Origin: Comamonadaceae bacterium UBA2121
GTDB taxonomy: Bacteria; Pseudomonadota; Gammaproteobacteria; Burkholderiales; Burkholderiaceae_C
Direction: 5' to 3'
Assembly: GCA_002331385.1 (NCBI GenBank)
Contig: DCYB01000011.1
Span: 295,459-359,458 of the forward strand
Length of the DNA stretch: 64,000 nt
A model generated the notes under the pieces. It was given only the letters and a program-made list of their open reading frames with translations. It made no database searches and was not told the DNA's origin. Shown here piece after piece: positions 6,087 to 14,540 of this stretch. Both the position numbers and the translations under genes were made by a program. Position 1 is the stretch's first letter, and each line of letters begins with the position of its first letter.

Positions 6087-7256
6087 TCAGCGCAGCGCGC
6101 CGCGTGCGTCCACCGTAATGATGCGTTCCACCAGCCCGCGCTCTAGCCCGCCGCGCACACCGATCAGGTGGTCGTGGAGATTGACGGTCGGATCGCAATG
6201 GCCCGGAATGAGCCAGATGGTGGAGCCCAGTGTTGGCAACTGATCGCCGCCCGGCGCCGGGTGCAGGATGCCGTGTTCGTCGCCGCCGTTGGCGTAGCTG
6301 AACGACGCGGGGCCGTCCGGCTGGTGCACCGTGGGCAGACCCGAATCGATGGCATGGCTTTTGTGGCCCGCATCGCAGACGGCGTGGTGCTGCTGCACGG
6401 AGACGACCTGCGCTTTGACAAACAGCGCGTGCTCAAACGCAGGCTGGGCCGCATCTCGCGCATTGCGGGCGTAATCCGCATCCATGAACAGGAACGATCC
6501 TGCCTGCAGCTCGCCATACACGCCGCTCGCGGCTTCGTTGATCAGTGTGCCCGTGCCGGAACCCGTGACGAGGGGCACCGCAATGCCGCTCGCGGCGATC
6601 AAATCGCGCGTGCGCACGACGTCATCAATCACCTGGGCGATGGCCTGATGGCGCTCTTCGCGGCTGCGAAAGTGCTGCGCCCGACCGTGATAGGCCTGCA
6701 GGCCGGCAAAGCGCAGCGCGGTATGTTCGCCGATGGCCTGTGCCAACGCGAGCGCAGCCTCGCCGGGCGGCACGCCGCAGCGGCCCTGACCCACGTCGAT
6801 CTCCACGAACACGTCGATGGAGGTGTCCGGCGACACGTCGCGCATGGCACTGGCGAGCAGCGCAACGCCGGTGGCGCTGTCCACCGCGATGGCCAGTTTG
6901 CCGCCGCGCGCTTGCAGCACCTGCGCCAGTTGCGCGACGCGGCGCAGCTTGGCGGGAGCGATGATTTCGTTGCTGATGTAGAGGTTGTTCACGCCGTGCG
7001 CGGACAGTGCTTCTGCCTCCGACAGCTTTTGCACGCAGTGTCCGCACGCGCCTGCCTGCTCCAGCAGCAGGGCGATTTCGGCGCTCTTGTGCAGCTTGGC
7101 ATGGGGGCGCCAGCGCACCTGATGCTTGCGCGTGAACTCGGCCATGCGCTGCACGTTGCGCTCCATGGCATCCAGGTCAATGACGAGGGCGGGCGTTTCG
7201 ATCTGGTCGACCGGCTTGCCTTGCAGTTGCAGCAGGTGCTCAGGAATGGATTTCAT
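6087..7256 (-). CDS. DSD1-type PLP enzyme, D-threonine / D-3-hydroxyaspartate aldolase-like
   Basis: This 389-residue protein belongs to the fold-III PLP family that includes D-threonine aldolase, D-3-hydroxyaspartate aldolase and D-serine dehydratase. The PLP lysine lies in RPHAKLHKS (about residue 53), VEIDVGQGRCGV and TGSGTGT are conserved barrel segments, and GHCDPTVNLHD near the C-terminus carries the metal-binding His/Cys. It would cleave D-beta-hydroxy amino acids to glycine (or another amino acid) plus an aldehyde in the cytoplasm. Substrate choice cannot be read from the sequence. Its first codons overlap the 3' end of the histidine-phosphatase gene by 17 bp, so the two are co-transcribed. 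Confidence 0.88.
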   Translation of the reverse strand: MKSIPEHLLQLQGKPVDQIETPALVIDLDAMERNVQRMAEFTRKHQVRWRPHAKLHKSAEIALLLEQAGACGHCVQKLSEAEALSAHGVNNLYISNEIIAPAKLRRVAQLAQVLQARGGKLAIAVDSATGVALLASAMRDVSPDTSIDVFVEIDVGQGRCGVPPGEAALALAQAIGEHTALRFAGLQAYHGRAQHFRSREERHQAIAQVIDDVVRTRDLIAASGIAVPLVTGSGTGTLINEAASGVYGELQAGSFLFMDADYARNARDAAQPAFEHALFVKAQVVSVQQHHAVCDAGHKSHAIDSGLPTVHQPDGPASFSYANGGDEHGILHPAPGGDQLPTLGSTIWLIPGHCDPTVNLHDHLIGVRGGLERGLVERIITVDARGALR

Positions 7257-7884
7257 CGCGGGTTTGCTGGTTCAGGTGACCGGTATCTGCCCAACCCACG
7301 AGGGTGAGGCCACTTTCGGGTGTCCACAGCAGCCGGTTGATGGCTGCGTTGGTGAGATCCCAGGTACGCGGCGCCTGCAAATCCAGCCGTGTGGCGAGCC
7401 GGTACAGCACGTCCATCACGCCGCCGTGCGCGACCAGTGCGATCTGCTCGCCCGGGTGCTTGGCGGCCAGTGCGTTCACCGTGTGGTCGATGCGCGCGCG
7501 CAGCATGGTCAGGGATTCGCCGCCGCCATGGGGCGTGAACTCCGGATCGCGCTTGCGCCAACGCAGCGCCTGCTCGGGCGATTCGGCTTCGATCTGTGCA
7601 AACGTGCGCCCTTCAAAATCACCAAAGCAGCGCTCACGCAGGTTTTCCACTGGCGTCAGCGTCGCGCCCGACACATCGGCCAGCGCCTGCGCCGTGGCAA
7701 AGGCGCGCTTCAGATCGCTGCTGTAGATGGCGTCAATGGTTTCACCCGCCAACGCTTGCGCCGCCTGACGCGCTTGCCACTCGCCGACATCATTCAAGGG
7801 GATGTCGATGTGTCCCTGGATGCGGGTGTCCACGTTCCAGGCAGTTTCTCCGTGGCGAATGGCAATGATGCGGGTGACGTTCAT
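7240..7884 (-). CDS. Histidine phosphatase family protein (phosphoglycerate-mutase-like)
   Basis: The 214-residue protein has the RHG signature as IRHGETAWN (residues about 9-17), the second-half VAHGGVMDVL and a GGGES turn that marks GpmB/CobC-type phosphatases. It forms a transient phospho-histidine to hydrolyse a phosphomonoester. Many relatives are annotated phosphoglycerate mutase 2 but are phosphatases of broad or unknown specificity, so no gene symbol is given. It overlaps the downstream aldolase-like gene by 17 bp. The start ATG at 7884 gives the usual short lead before the RHG motif. Confidence 0.9.
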   Translation of the reverse strand: MNVTRIIAIRHGETAWNVDTRIQGHIDIPLNDVGEWQARQAAQALAGETIDAIYSSDLKRAFATAQALADVSGATLTPVENLRERCFGDFEGRTFAQIEAESPEQALRWRKRDPEFTPHGGGESLTMLRARIDHTVNALAAKHPGEQIALVAHGGVMDVLYRLATRLDLQAPRTWDLTNAAINRLLWTPESGLTLVGWADTGHLNQQTRDEIHS

Positions 7885-8010
7885 GCTGGGTAGTAGGCGT
7901 TGTAGGGCGCGCCCTGGATCGGGGGAATGCCTGATTGTCGGTCAAGACAGCAGGCAAAGCGCGCTTTTGGGAATGGAATCATGGACTGCGGCGGGCGCGG
8001 GCACGCACAG

Positions 8011-8031
8011 CGGTGCCAAGTGCTGGCACCG
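8011..8031 (-). terminator. Hairpin downstream of the DUF2501 gene
   Basis: CGGTGCCA (8011-8018) and TGGCACCG (8024-8031) form a perfect 8-bp stem with a five-base loop in the 200-bp gap between the DUF2501 and histidine-phosphatase genes. There is no real U-run, so termination is possible but not certain. Confidence 0.4.
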
Positions 8032-8084
8032 TTTGGCAAGGCATCACCAAAGCCGTCTGGCTGCGCGATGCTGCGGGGACCTCA

Positions 8085-8555
8085 TCACAGCAGGGATTTG
8101 GCGTTGTCGAGCACGAAGTCGCAGGCCTTTTCCTTGAGGTTGCCCTTGACCTTGTCGAGCGAGAACGACTGGCCGTTGGAGCCGGTCACCATGCCCGAGA
8201 GGCCGCTCAGGTAGCCCTCATCCTTGGGCTCTTCCTTTTTGCCGCCCAGGCCCATCTTGCCCAGCAGTTGGTCCTTCACGGCGGCGGCCTTGTCGGCGTT
8301 CAGGTAGTTGTTCTTCATGCAGTAAGTGATCACGCCAGCAGCGTTGCTGGCCGTGCCGGAACTGGTCAGGCCCAGCGCCGACAACGCGGATGCATCCGCG
8401 CCGCCGCCGAGCGCGCCTGACAGGGCCGAGGTGCCGCCCTCCGAGCCGCCACCGAGCTTGCCGCGCAATGAATCACCCAGACCGGCAGCCTGCGCCGACA
8501 GGGCGGTGGTGGCGAGCGCGGTGCACAGGAGGAGGGAGGTGGCGAGCTTGTTCAT
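8085..8555 (-). CDS. DUF2501 family secreted protein (YjjA-like)
   Basis: The protein has 156 residues with a clear Sec signal peptide (MNKLATSLLLCTALATTALSAQA, in which cleavage after AQA is likely). A Gly/Ser/Ala-rich linker (about residues 30-65) follows. The C-terminal domain contains the family pattern AAGVITYCMKNNYL and a second Cys in KEKACDFVL, which could form a disulfide in the periplasm. It matches DUF2501, to which E. coli YjjA belongs; its function is unknown. It stands alone between two apparent transcription units. Confidence 0.85.
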   Translation of the reverse strand: MNKLATSLLLCTALATTALSAQAAGLGDSLRGKLGGGSEGGTSALSGALGGGADASALSALGLTSSGTASNAAGVITYCMKNNYLNADKAAAVKDQLLGKMGLGGKKEEPKDEGYLSGLSGMVTGSNGQSFSLDKVKGNLKEKACDFVLDNAKSLL

Positions 8556-8586
8556 GGTGAGGTCCTTGCAAAAGCGGAATAACGGA

Positions 8587-8631
8587 GCAGCCGATCTGGA
8601 GTCTCCGTAATGGGAATCCCGGCTCGGCTGC
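8587..8631 (-). repeat. Inverted repeat in the leader of the DUF2501 gene
   Basis: GCAGCCGA (8587-8594) and TCGGCTGC (8624-8631) are perfect reverse complements 29 bp apart, located 32 bp upstream of the DUF2501 start. It may be part of a leader fold or the end of the upstream lipoprotein transcript. Evidence is limited to the pairing. Confidence 0.3.
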
Positions 8632-8724
8632 GGACGTTTTCACCTTATCACGCAGGTTTGAGCGCAAATGTGGAACTTTGCAAACATCGTCCGCCCACGT
8701 GTAGCGGGATGTGAATGTCGCTGA

Positions 8725-9438
8725 TCAGCGCGTTGCGGGCACGGGTGCGGGCAGGGGCGCGGTGCCTTGCGCAGGCTCGGGCGGCAATGGCATGGCGGTC
8801 TGCGCGTCCACCCGCGTTTTCAGCACGCGCGCGCCGCGAGGCGGAACGGGGAAGCCGGCCAGCGCCTGATCGAACAGCACGCCAAAGATGGCGGGGTCGT
8901 TGGTCCAGACGTCCTGATAGACGGCGGAGCTTTCGTAGACGATCTTCTGCGTTTTCGCGTCGCGCAGCACCAGACTGACCTTGCGGTGGTACAGCGGCGT
9001 GGGCCGATCCATCATCCAGCCCATGCCCATTCCCATGCCCCAGCCGCGTCCGAATCCAAAGCCGCCGTAGCCCCAGAAGGGCCCCGGGCCGTAGTAGGGA
9101 TGTCCGTAGTAGCCATAGTCCCAATAGGGATTGGGCACGCGGCCCGCTTCGGCGCCAAGTTGCAGCACGAGGCTGGCGTTGCTGTCGTTGCGCTCCAGGC
9201 CGATGCGTGAAAGCGCCTGCTGCGCCTGCGATTCAATCGCGTCAAAGCGCACGGCGTTGGCGTTCTGCGAAGGCAGGCGCTCCAGCCGGTAGGTGGGCGG
9301 TGAGGGCAGGGCGGCGAGGGAGGAATAGCTGTCGACCTGGCTCTCCACAACGCGGGTGGTGGAGCAGCCTGCCAGCAGCAGGGCCGCGAGGCAGCCGATC
9401 AGGACGGGAAGGCGAAGGCGGCGCGAAAAAGAGATCAT
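8725..9438 (-). CDS. DUF4136 family lipoprotein
   Basis: This 237-residue protein starts MISFSRRLRLPVLIGCLAAL and carries a lipobox LLLAGC ending at about residue 25, so it is lipidated and probably anchored in the outer membrane. A Tyr/Gly/Trp/Met-rich low-complexity segment (about residues 105-145) is followed by KVSLVLRDAKTQKIVYESSA, typical of DUF4136. The function is unknown. The start is the ATG at 9438, since the upstream in-frame extension is not signal-like. It is read in the same direction as ttcA but is separated from it by 104 bp containing nested inverted repeats. Confidence 0.82.
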   Translation of the reverse strand: MISFSRRLRLPVLIGCLAALLLAGCSTTRVVESQVDSYSSLAALPSPPTYRLERLPSQNANAVRFDAIESQAQQALSRIGLERNDSNASLVLQLGAEAGRVPNPYWDYGYYGHPYYGPGPFWGYGGFGFGRGWGMGMGMGWMMDRPTPLYHRKVSLVLRDAKTQKIVYESSAVYQDVWTNDPAIFGVLFDQALAGFPVPPRGARVLKTRVDAQTAMPLPPEPAQGTAPLPAPVPATR

Positions 9439-9444
9439 GACAGT

Positions 9445-9523
9445 GAATCCAGACAGTCCATGGCCAAGGTGATATTGGCGTTTATTGAGAATTAATCTCA
9501 ACAAGGCATAGACTGTTGGATTC
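9445..9523. repeat. Nested inverted repeats between ttcA and the DUF4136 gene
   Basis: GAATCCAGACAGTC (9445-9458) is the reverse complement of GACTGTTGGATTC (9511-9523), apart from one bulged G. Inside the arms lies TTGAGAATTAATCTCAA (9484-9500), a smaller dyad with some likeness to a Fur 7-1-7 site. The outer repeat could fold as an RNA arm before the lipoprotein gene; the inner one could be an operator. Both assignments are inference. Confidence 0.4.
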
Positions 9524-9542
9524 CCGGATTCCTGTCAAGTTC

Positions 9543-10502
9543 TCAGGACAATTGCACCACTTGCAGGCCGCCGGGCAGGGCCGGGGCTACGGGCAGTTCT
9601 TCGTGGTCGAAGGCCATGTCACCGTTCGGGTCGGCGATACCGGTGGCCTTGGCGTTCTTGAAGTCGTGCAGCTCGGGGTCCATCATGTGCGTGGTCACGA
9701 TGTTGCCCATGGCGCGGAACATGCTTTCGATGCGACCGGGGAATTTCTTGTCCCACTCGCGCAGCATCTCGCCCACGGCGACGCGCTGCAGGCCGTCCTG
9801 GCTGCCGCAGAGGTTGCACGGAATGATGGGGAATTGCTGGTATTGCGCCCAGCGGATGGTGTCTTTCTCGGGCACATAGGCCATCGGACGGATCACCACG
9901 TGTTTGCCGTCGTCAGACACCAGCTTGGGCGGCATGCCCTTCATGCGGCCACCGTAGAACATGTTCAGCATCAGCGTCTGCACGATGTCGTCGCGGTGAT
10001 GGCCCAGCGCCACCTTGGTGCAGCCCAGGCGGTCGGCCACCGAGTACAGGATCGCACGGCGCAGGCGCGAGCACAGGCCGCAGGTGGTCTTGCCCTCGGG
10101 GATCACGCGCTTGACGACGCTGTAGGTGTCCTGATTTTCGATGTGATAGTCCACACCGATGCTCTGGAAGTACTCGGGCAGGATGTGCTCGGGAAAGCCC
10201 GGCTGCTTCTGGTCGAGGTTCACCGCCACGAGATCGAACTTCACTGGCGCACGCTTTTGCAGCTTGCGCAGGATGTCGAGCATGGTGAAGCTGTCCTTGC
10301 CGCCGGACATACAGACCATCACCTTGTCGCCTTCCTCAATCATGTTGAAGTCGGTGATGGCGCGGCCCACTTCACGGCACAGGCGCTTTTCGAGCTTGAT
10401 CTGCTCGCGTTCGATCTTGATCTTGCCGGGTTGCGCGGGGGCCCCGGTTTCGGCGGTGGCGGCTTCTTCGGCCATCCACAGGTTGTCAGTCATAGCGTTC
10501 AT
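9543..10502 (-). CDS. ttcA: tRNA 2-thiocytidine(32) synthetase TtcA
   Basis: The 319-residue protein is full length for TtcA, the iron-sulfur PP-loop enzyme that thiolates cytidine 32 of several tRNAs. The ATP-pyrophosphatase loop is SGGKDSFTML, and the two CXXC pairs CGLCSRLRR and CNLCGSQDG that hold the 4Fe-4S cluster are both present. GHHRDDIVQTLMLN is the other conserved block. It lies directly downstream of folB on the minus strand (6 bp gap), so the two are one transcript. Confidence 0.96.
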   Translation of the reverse strand: MNAMTDNLWMAEEAATAETGAPAQPGKIKIEREQIKLEKRLCREVGRAITDFNMIEEGDKVMVCMSGGKDSFTMLDILRKLQKRAPVKFDLVAVNLDQKQPGFPEHILPEYFQSIGVDYHIENQDTYSVVKRVIPEGKTTCGLCSRLRRAILYSVADRLGCTKVALGHHRDDIVQTLMLNMFYGGRMKGMPPKLVSDDGKHVVIRPMAYVPEKDTIRWAQYQQFPIIPCNLCGSQDGLQRVAVGEMLREWDKKFPGRIESMFRAMGNIVTTHMMDPELHDFKNAKATGIADPNGDMAFDHEELPVAPALPGGLQVVQLS

Positions 10503-10508
10503 GGTGGG

Positions 10509-10880
10509 TCACCACTGTCCGGTTTCGACGCGAATGGCTACTTCGCAGTCGTCAAAGATTTCGAGTTTGGCAATTTTCACGCGCACGCCCAGCACGCCGG
10601 GCAATTGCATCAGTCGCTGCGCGAGCTTTCCGATCAGGCTTTCCAGCAGGTTGACGTGTTCGCTACGGCACTCGTCAATGATGATTTGACGCACCTTGCG
10701 GTAGTCGAGCACATGCAGGATGTCGTCGTCTCTCGGGCTCAGGGGCTGAGTGCCCAGATTCAGCTCGGCATCCACCTGGATCGGTTGAGGCGCGATTTTC
10801 TCATGAGCGAGGATTCCCAGGTTGGCGTCGAAGCGCAAACCCGTCAAAGTCAGTATCTGGGTACCAGCGGCGTTGTGCAT
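10509..10880 (-). CDS. folB: Dihydroneopterin aldolase
   Basis: This 123-residue protein matches FolB in length and pattern (TGLRFDANLGILAHEKIAPQP at its start, then DDILHVLDYRKVRQIIIDEC, HVNLLESLIGKLA). FolB converts dihydroneopterin to 6-hydroxymethyl-dihydropterin and glycolaldehyde in folate synthesis, as a cytoplasmic oligomer. It lies between an SDR resembling pteridine reductase and ttcA on the same strand. The folate link with the SDR makes functional sense. Confidence 0.92.
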   Translation of the reverse strand: MHNAAGTQILTLTGLRFDANLGILAHEKIAPQPIQVDAELNLGTQPLSPRDDDILHVLDYRKVRQIIIDECRSEHVNLLESLIGKLAQRLMQLPGVLGVRVKIAKLEIFDDCEVAIRVETGQW

Positions 10881-10925
10881 GGTGGTGGGGCAGGAATGGG
10901 TTTTTGAATGGGCCGCAGGCGCGGC

Positions 10926-11711
10926 TTACATCAGGGAAAAATCGCGCTCGAAGCGCATCAGGTGCTGTCCGCCATCCACCAGCAGCGTGGTGCCGGTGAT
11001 GGAGCGGTTGTCCAGCGCAAATTGCACCGTTGCGGCTACGTCGTGCGCCGTGGATGAGCGGCCCAAGGGGCTGAGGCGGTGCATCTGCTCGAACTTTTTC
11101 CCCTGGAGGAGATGGCTGGTGAGCGTCAGGCCCGGAGCCACGCCGACCACGCGCACCCGCGGCGCGAGCGCCAGCGAGAGCATGGTGCCCGCGGCCTCCA
11201 GTGCGGCCTTGGAGAGGGTGTAGCTCAGGAAATCCGGATTCTGGTTCCAGAGCTTCTGGTCCAGCAGGTTGACCACCGCGCCTTGCACGTCGACCTCGCC
11301 CGCATCGGCGCGCTGGAGCAGATGCGCGTGCAGCGCCTGCGCCAGCACGATGGGCGCGCCGGTGTTGCTGCGCAGGTGCTCATCCAGGCGCGCGTAGCTG
11401 AAGGTCTGCGCGCTGTCGTGCTCGAACAGGGAGGCGCTGTTGACCACTGCGTCGACCTGACCGAAGCGCGCGATCACGCGCGGCAGCAGGGCGCGCACCT
11501 CGCTCTCCGAACCGAAGTCGGCAGCAAAGCGGGCGCTGTCACCCGACAGGGCGGCGCACCGGGCTTCCGTCGCGATGGCGTCGTCCTCGGAATGGCGGTA
11601 GTGCACGGCCACGCGCCAGCCGCTGTGGGCCAGCGCGAGCGCGATCTCGCGGCCCAGTCGCCGGGCGGCGCCGGTCACGAGAACAATGCGAGGTCGTGCG
11701 GGTGGGGACAT
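10926..11711 (-). CDS. SDR oxidoreductase, pteridine-reductase / FolM-like
   Basis: The 261-residue Rossmann protein begins with VTGAARRLGR, the TGX3RXG form of the nucleotide motif that marks pteridine reductases and FolM rather than most SDRs. SYTLSKAAL supplies the catalytic Tyr and Lys, and a DGGQHLMRF-type C-terminus is normal for this branch. It would reduce dihydro- to tetrahydro-pterins or folates with NADPH. Its position 45 bp upstream of folB on the same strand supports a pterin role. Start ATG 11711 lies only 18 bp from the start of the divergent methyltransferase gene. Confidence 0.85.
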   Translation of the reverse strand: MSPPARPRIVLVTGAARRLGREIALALAHSGWRVAVHYRHSEDDAIATEARCAALSGDSARFAADFGSESEVRALLPRVIARFGQVDAVVNSASLFEHDSAQTFSYARLDEHLRSNTGAPIVLAQALHAHLLQRADAGEVDVQGAVVNLLDQKLWNQNPDFLSYTLSKAALEAAGTMLSLALAPRVRVVGVAPGLTLTSHLLQGKKFEQMHRLSPLGRSSTAHDVAATVQFALDNRSITGTTLLVDGGQHLMRFERDFSLM

Positions 11712-11729
11712 TGGAGGACAATCGGTGCT

Positions 11730-12848
11730 GTGAACACATCCATAGATTCCTCAAGTTTAACGACCGCGCTGCACCAGCACATTGGCGAGGCCATTCGCCA
11801 GGCCGGCGGCTGGTTGCCTTTTGACCGCTTCATGGAACTGGCGCTGTACACGCCCGGGCTGGGCTATTACGCCAATGGCGTGCCCAAGTTCGGCGAGATG
11901 CCGCAGTCCGGCAGCGACTTCGTCACCGCGCCCGAGCTGTCGCCGCTGTTTGGCCGCGCGCTGGCCGAGCAGGTGCGCGAGGCACTCGACACCACCGGCA
12001 CGGACGAGGTGTGGGAGTTCGGAGCGGGCACGGGCGCGCTCGCGCACCAGTTGCTGGAGGCGCTGGGCGAGCGCGTGAAGCGCTACACCATCGTCGATCT
12101 GTCGGGCAGCCTGCGCGCGCGCCAGCAGCAGACACTCGCGGCATTTGGCGACAAAGTGGTCTGGGCCACGCAGTTGCCCGAGGCGATGCAGGGGGTGGTC
12201 GTCGGCAACGAGGTGCTGGACGCCATGCCGGTGCAATTGCTGTTCCGCAAGGGCGGCGAGCTAGACGGCGTGTGGCATGAGCGCGGCGTGGTGCGCACGG
12301 CGGACGATGCGTTTGCGTGGGAGGACCGGCCTACCGCGTTGCGCCCGCCCGTGGACATCCCCGGACCGCAGGACTATCTGACCGAGTTGCAGGCGCAGGG
12401 CGAGGCGTTTGTGCGCACGCTGGCCGATCGCCTGAAGCGCGGCGCGGCCCTGTTCATCGACTACGGATTCCCCGAGGCCGAATACTTCCATGTGCAACGC
12501 CACATGGGCACGCTGGTGTGCCACCGTGCGCATCAGGTCGATTTCGATCCGCTCGTCGATGTGGGCTTGAAGGACATCACGGCGCACGTGAATTTCACCG
12601 GCATGGCGCTGGCCGCACAGGACGCGGGCATGCAGGTGCTGGGCTACACGAATCAGGCGCATTTCCTGCTCAACTGCGGCATTGCCACCGAGATGGAAAA
12701 AGCGCCACAGAAGGTGCGCTCGCAATCCGCCAAGTTGGTCATGGAGCACGAAATGGGCGAGCTGTTCAAGGTGCTGATGTTGGGCGCGGGCGATGAGGGC
12801 TGGTTGCCGCGCGGCTTCGCGCATGGCGACCGCACCCATCGGTTGTGA
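11730..12848 (+). CDS. SAM-dependent methyltransferase, MidA/NDUFAF7 (DUF185) family
   Basis: The protein has 372 residues from a GTG start at 11730. Recognisable segments are ELALYTPGLGYYANG, DFVTAPELSPLFGRALAEQ, the SAM loop EFGAGTGALA, GNEVLDAMPV and LFIDYGFPEAEY, all typical of the family. In eukaryotes NDUFAF7 dimethylates an arginine of complex I; bacterial targets are not established. A longer open frame upstream is antisense to the SDR gene and is rejected. GGAGGA is present 12 bases before the GTG, and GACAAT, a -10-like hexamer, lies seven bases before it, so initiation could be leaderless. Confidence 0.88.
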   Translation: MNTSIDSSSLTTALHQHIGEAIRQAGGWLPFDRFMELALYTPGLGYYANGVPKFGEMPQSGSDFVTAPELSPLFGRALAEQVREALDTTGTDEVWEFGAGTGALAHQLLEALGERVKRYTIVDLSGSLRARQQQTLAAFGDKVVWATQLPEAMQGVVVGNEVLDAMPVQLLFRKGGELDGVWHERGVVRTADDAFAWEDRPTALRPPVDIPGPQDYLTELQAQGEAFVRTLADRLKRGAALFIDYGFPEAEYFHVQRHMGTLVCHRAHQVDFDPLVDVGLKDITAHVNFTGMALAAQDAGMQVLGYTNQAHFLLNCGIATEMEKAPQKVRSQSAKLVMEHEMGELFKVLMLGAGDEGWLPRGFAHGDRTHRL

Positions 12849-12871
12849 ATGCTTGAGCGCAAGCTGCTGCC

Positions 12872-13066
12872 ATGATTCGCTGGGTCATCGTCGTCTTTCT
12901 GGCGCTGGTGTTGATCAACGGGCTCACGCCGTGGTTGCGCAAGATCGGACTGGGACGGCTGCCGGGCGACTTCCACTTCCGGCTGTTTGGCCGTGATTGG
13001 TTCATCCCGTTGACGAGTACGCTGATTTTGAGCGGCGTTGTGAGCCTGATTGCGCGCTGGGTTTGA
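12872..13066 (+). CDS. DUF2905 small membrane protein
   Basis: This 64-residue protein has two membrane segments (IRWVIVVFLALVLINGL and PLTSTLILSGVVSLIARW) linked by a polar loop, LRKIGLGRLPGDFHFRLFG. The loop's LPGD...R motif is diagnostic of DUF2905. The function is unknown. It follows the methyltransferase gene by 23 bp in the same direction and is likely co-transcribed. Confidence 0.9.
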   Translation: MIRWVIVVFLALVLINGLTPWLRKIGLGRLPGDFHFRLFGRDWFIPLTSTLILSGVVSLIARWV

Positions 13067-13138
13067 CCTTGGAGCGCTTGCATCGGGCCATCTGATGTGA
13101 GTCAATAGGCAGATGCTGGCGGCGTAGCAGAGTCAAAG

Positions 13139-13207
13139 GCTCTGCGGAGATTTCCGTGGCGTACGGGACCAGCGGCAAGCTGGCGCGACTTCACGGATCC
13201 GCAGAGC
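13139..13207 (+). promoter_or_regulatory. Folded leader upstream of ppk2
   Basis: GCTCTGCGGA (13139-13148) pairs perfectly with TCCGCAGAGC (13198-13207). After a four-base bulge on the left arm, TCCGTG (13153-13158) pairs with CACGGA (13192-13197), giving 16 pairs in one long stem. Inside it a CCAGC/GCTGG hairpin (13169-13183) closes a five-base loop. There is no T-run afterwards, and the Shine-Dalgarno AAAGGA of ppk2 follows at about 13220. This looks like a cis-acting leader RNA rather than a terminator. Confidence 0.55.
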
Positions 13208-13233
13208 GTTGACTGCTTGGAAAGGACCACAAC

Positions 13234-14430
13234 ATGCGCGCAAGAACCGTAGCTGCAACCGCAACGAAATCTGCCGAAAAAAACGCAACGAAAAAAGCCA
13301 GCCAATCCACCATCTCGACCCGCGCCGGGCGTTCCGGTCGCGATGATGTGCGTGCCGTTGCCGAGGGTGACGTGCCCCCGTCCATGGAGCCGCGTGCCTT
13401 GGCGCGCCACGTCGCACGCAAGGCGCGGACCGCGCGCGAGACGCAATTCACCGAAGTGGCACGTGGCCTGATCGACGGCGATGGCCCCGCCGATGAACGC
13501 GCAAGCGCCCTGGTCGCCATGCTCGATGGCGCCTCCGAAGAAGACCGCCGCGCCCTGCGCAAGGCGCTGTGGGGCAAGGGCAAAGCGGGCGTAGAGAAGG
13601 TCAACCCCGACGAAGAGCTCGCTGCGGATTGGCGCGACGGAGGCTATCCCTACAAGAACCTGCTGCGCCGCAGTGTCTACGAACGCGAGAAATTCCAGTT
13701 GCAGGTGGAACTGCTCAAGCTGCAGGCGTGGGTGAAGGAAACCGGACAGCGCCTTGTCATCGTGTTTGAAGGCCGGGATGCGGCGGGCAAGGGCGGCACC
13801 ATCAAGCGCTTCATGGAGCACCTCAATCCACGCGGTGCGCGTGTGGTGGCGCTGGAAAAGCCGACGGACACCGAAAGCGGGCAATGGTATTTCCAGCGCT
13901 ATGTGCAGCATCTGCCCACGCGCGGCGAGATCGTGTTACTCGATCGCAGTTGGTACAACCGCGCTGGCGTGGAACGTGTGATGGGCTTTTGCACGTCCGA
14001 GGAATATGCCGAGTTCATCCGCCAGGTGCCCGAGTTCGAACGGCACCTCGTGCGCAGTGGAACGCACCTCATCAAGTTCTGGTTCAGCGTGAGCCGCGAG
14101 GAACAACGCCGCCGCTTCAAGGAGCGCAAGGCGCACCCGCTCAAGCAGTGGAAGCTCAGTCCCATCGACATGGCTTCGCTCGATAAATGGGACGAATACA
14201 CCGCCGCCAAGGAAGCCATGTTCTTCGATACCGACACCGCCGAAGCGCCGTGGACCGTGATCAAGAGCGACTGCAAGAAGCGCGCGCGCCTGAACGCGCT
14301 GCGCTACGTGCTGCACAAGCTGCCCTACACCTCGCGTGATATGGAGCGCATCGGCAAGCTCGACCCGCTCATCGTGGGCCGTGCGCACGCCGTGTACGAG
14401 CGCGGCGAGAACCCGGCTGCGCACATGTAG
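13234..14430 (+). CDS. ppk2: Polyphosphate kinase 2
   Basis: The protein has 398 residues. The PPK2 core (about residues 130-390) contains Walker A as FEGRDAAGKGGT (about 178-189), the lid and Walker B region IVLLDRSWYNRAGVE, and FWFSVSREEQRRRF. PPK2 transfers phosphate between polyphosphate and nucleoside di- or monophosphates. The one-domain layout fits class I, which favours NDP phosphorylation, but specificity is not certain. The N-terminal 125 residues are an extension: the first 35 are Lys/Ala/Thr-rich and disordered, and the rest is helical. A well-placed AAAGGA and a folded leader precede it. Confidence 0.93.
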   Translation: MRARTVAATATKSAEKNATKKASQSTISTRAGRSGRDDVRAVAEGDVPPSMEPRALARHVARKARTARETQFTEVARGLIDGDGPADERASALVAMLDGASEEDRRALRKALWGKGKAGVEKVNPDEELAADWRDGGYPYKNLLRRSVYEREKFQLQVELLKLQAWVKETGQRLVIVFEGRDAAGKGGTIKRFMEHLNPRGARVVALEKPTDTESGQWYFQRYVQHLPTRGEIVLLDRSWYNRAGVERVMGFCTSEEYAEFIRQVPEFERHLVRSGTHLIKFWFSVSREEQRRRFKERKAHPLKQWKLSPIDMASLDKWDEYTAAKEAMFFDTDTAEAPWTVIKSDCKKRARLNALRYVLHKLPYTSRDMERIGKLDPLIVGRAHAVYERGENPAAHM

Positions 14431-14540
14431 CGCCCCTGCCGCGAGCAGGATGAAGCACCTCGGCCTACAACGCAGCCGGGGTGCGTGCGGCAAGATAATT
14501 CGTTTCTACGAAGCGATCAACAACCAGCAAGGAGACATGG

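Noticed and set aside
9516..10907. Long plus-strand open frame opposite ttcA and folB
   Set aside because: It is exactly antisense to two recognised genes, rich in His/Gln/Val/Leu as expected of a reverse-strand reading of GC-rich codons, and has no family features.
11079..11729. N-terminal extension of the MidA-like methyltransferase
   Set aside because: The frame is open but antisense to the SDR gene, and the family N-terminus starts at about 11730.
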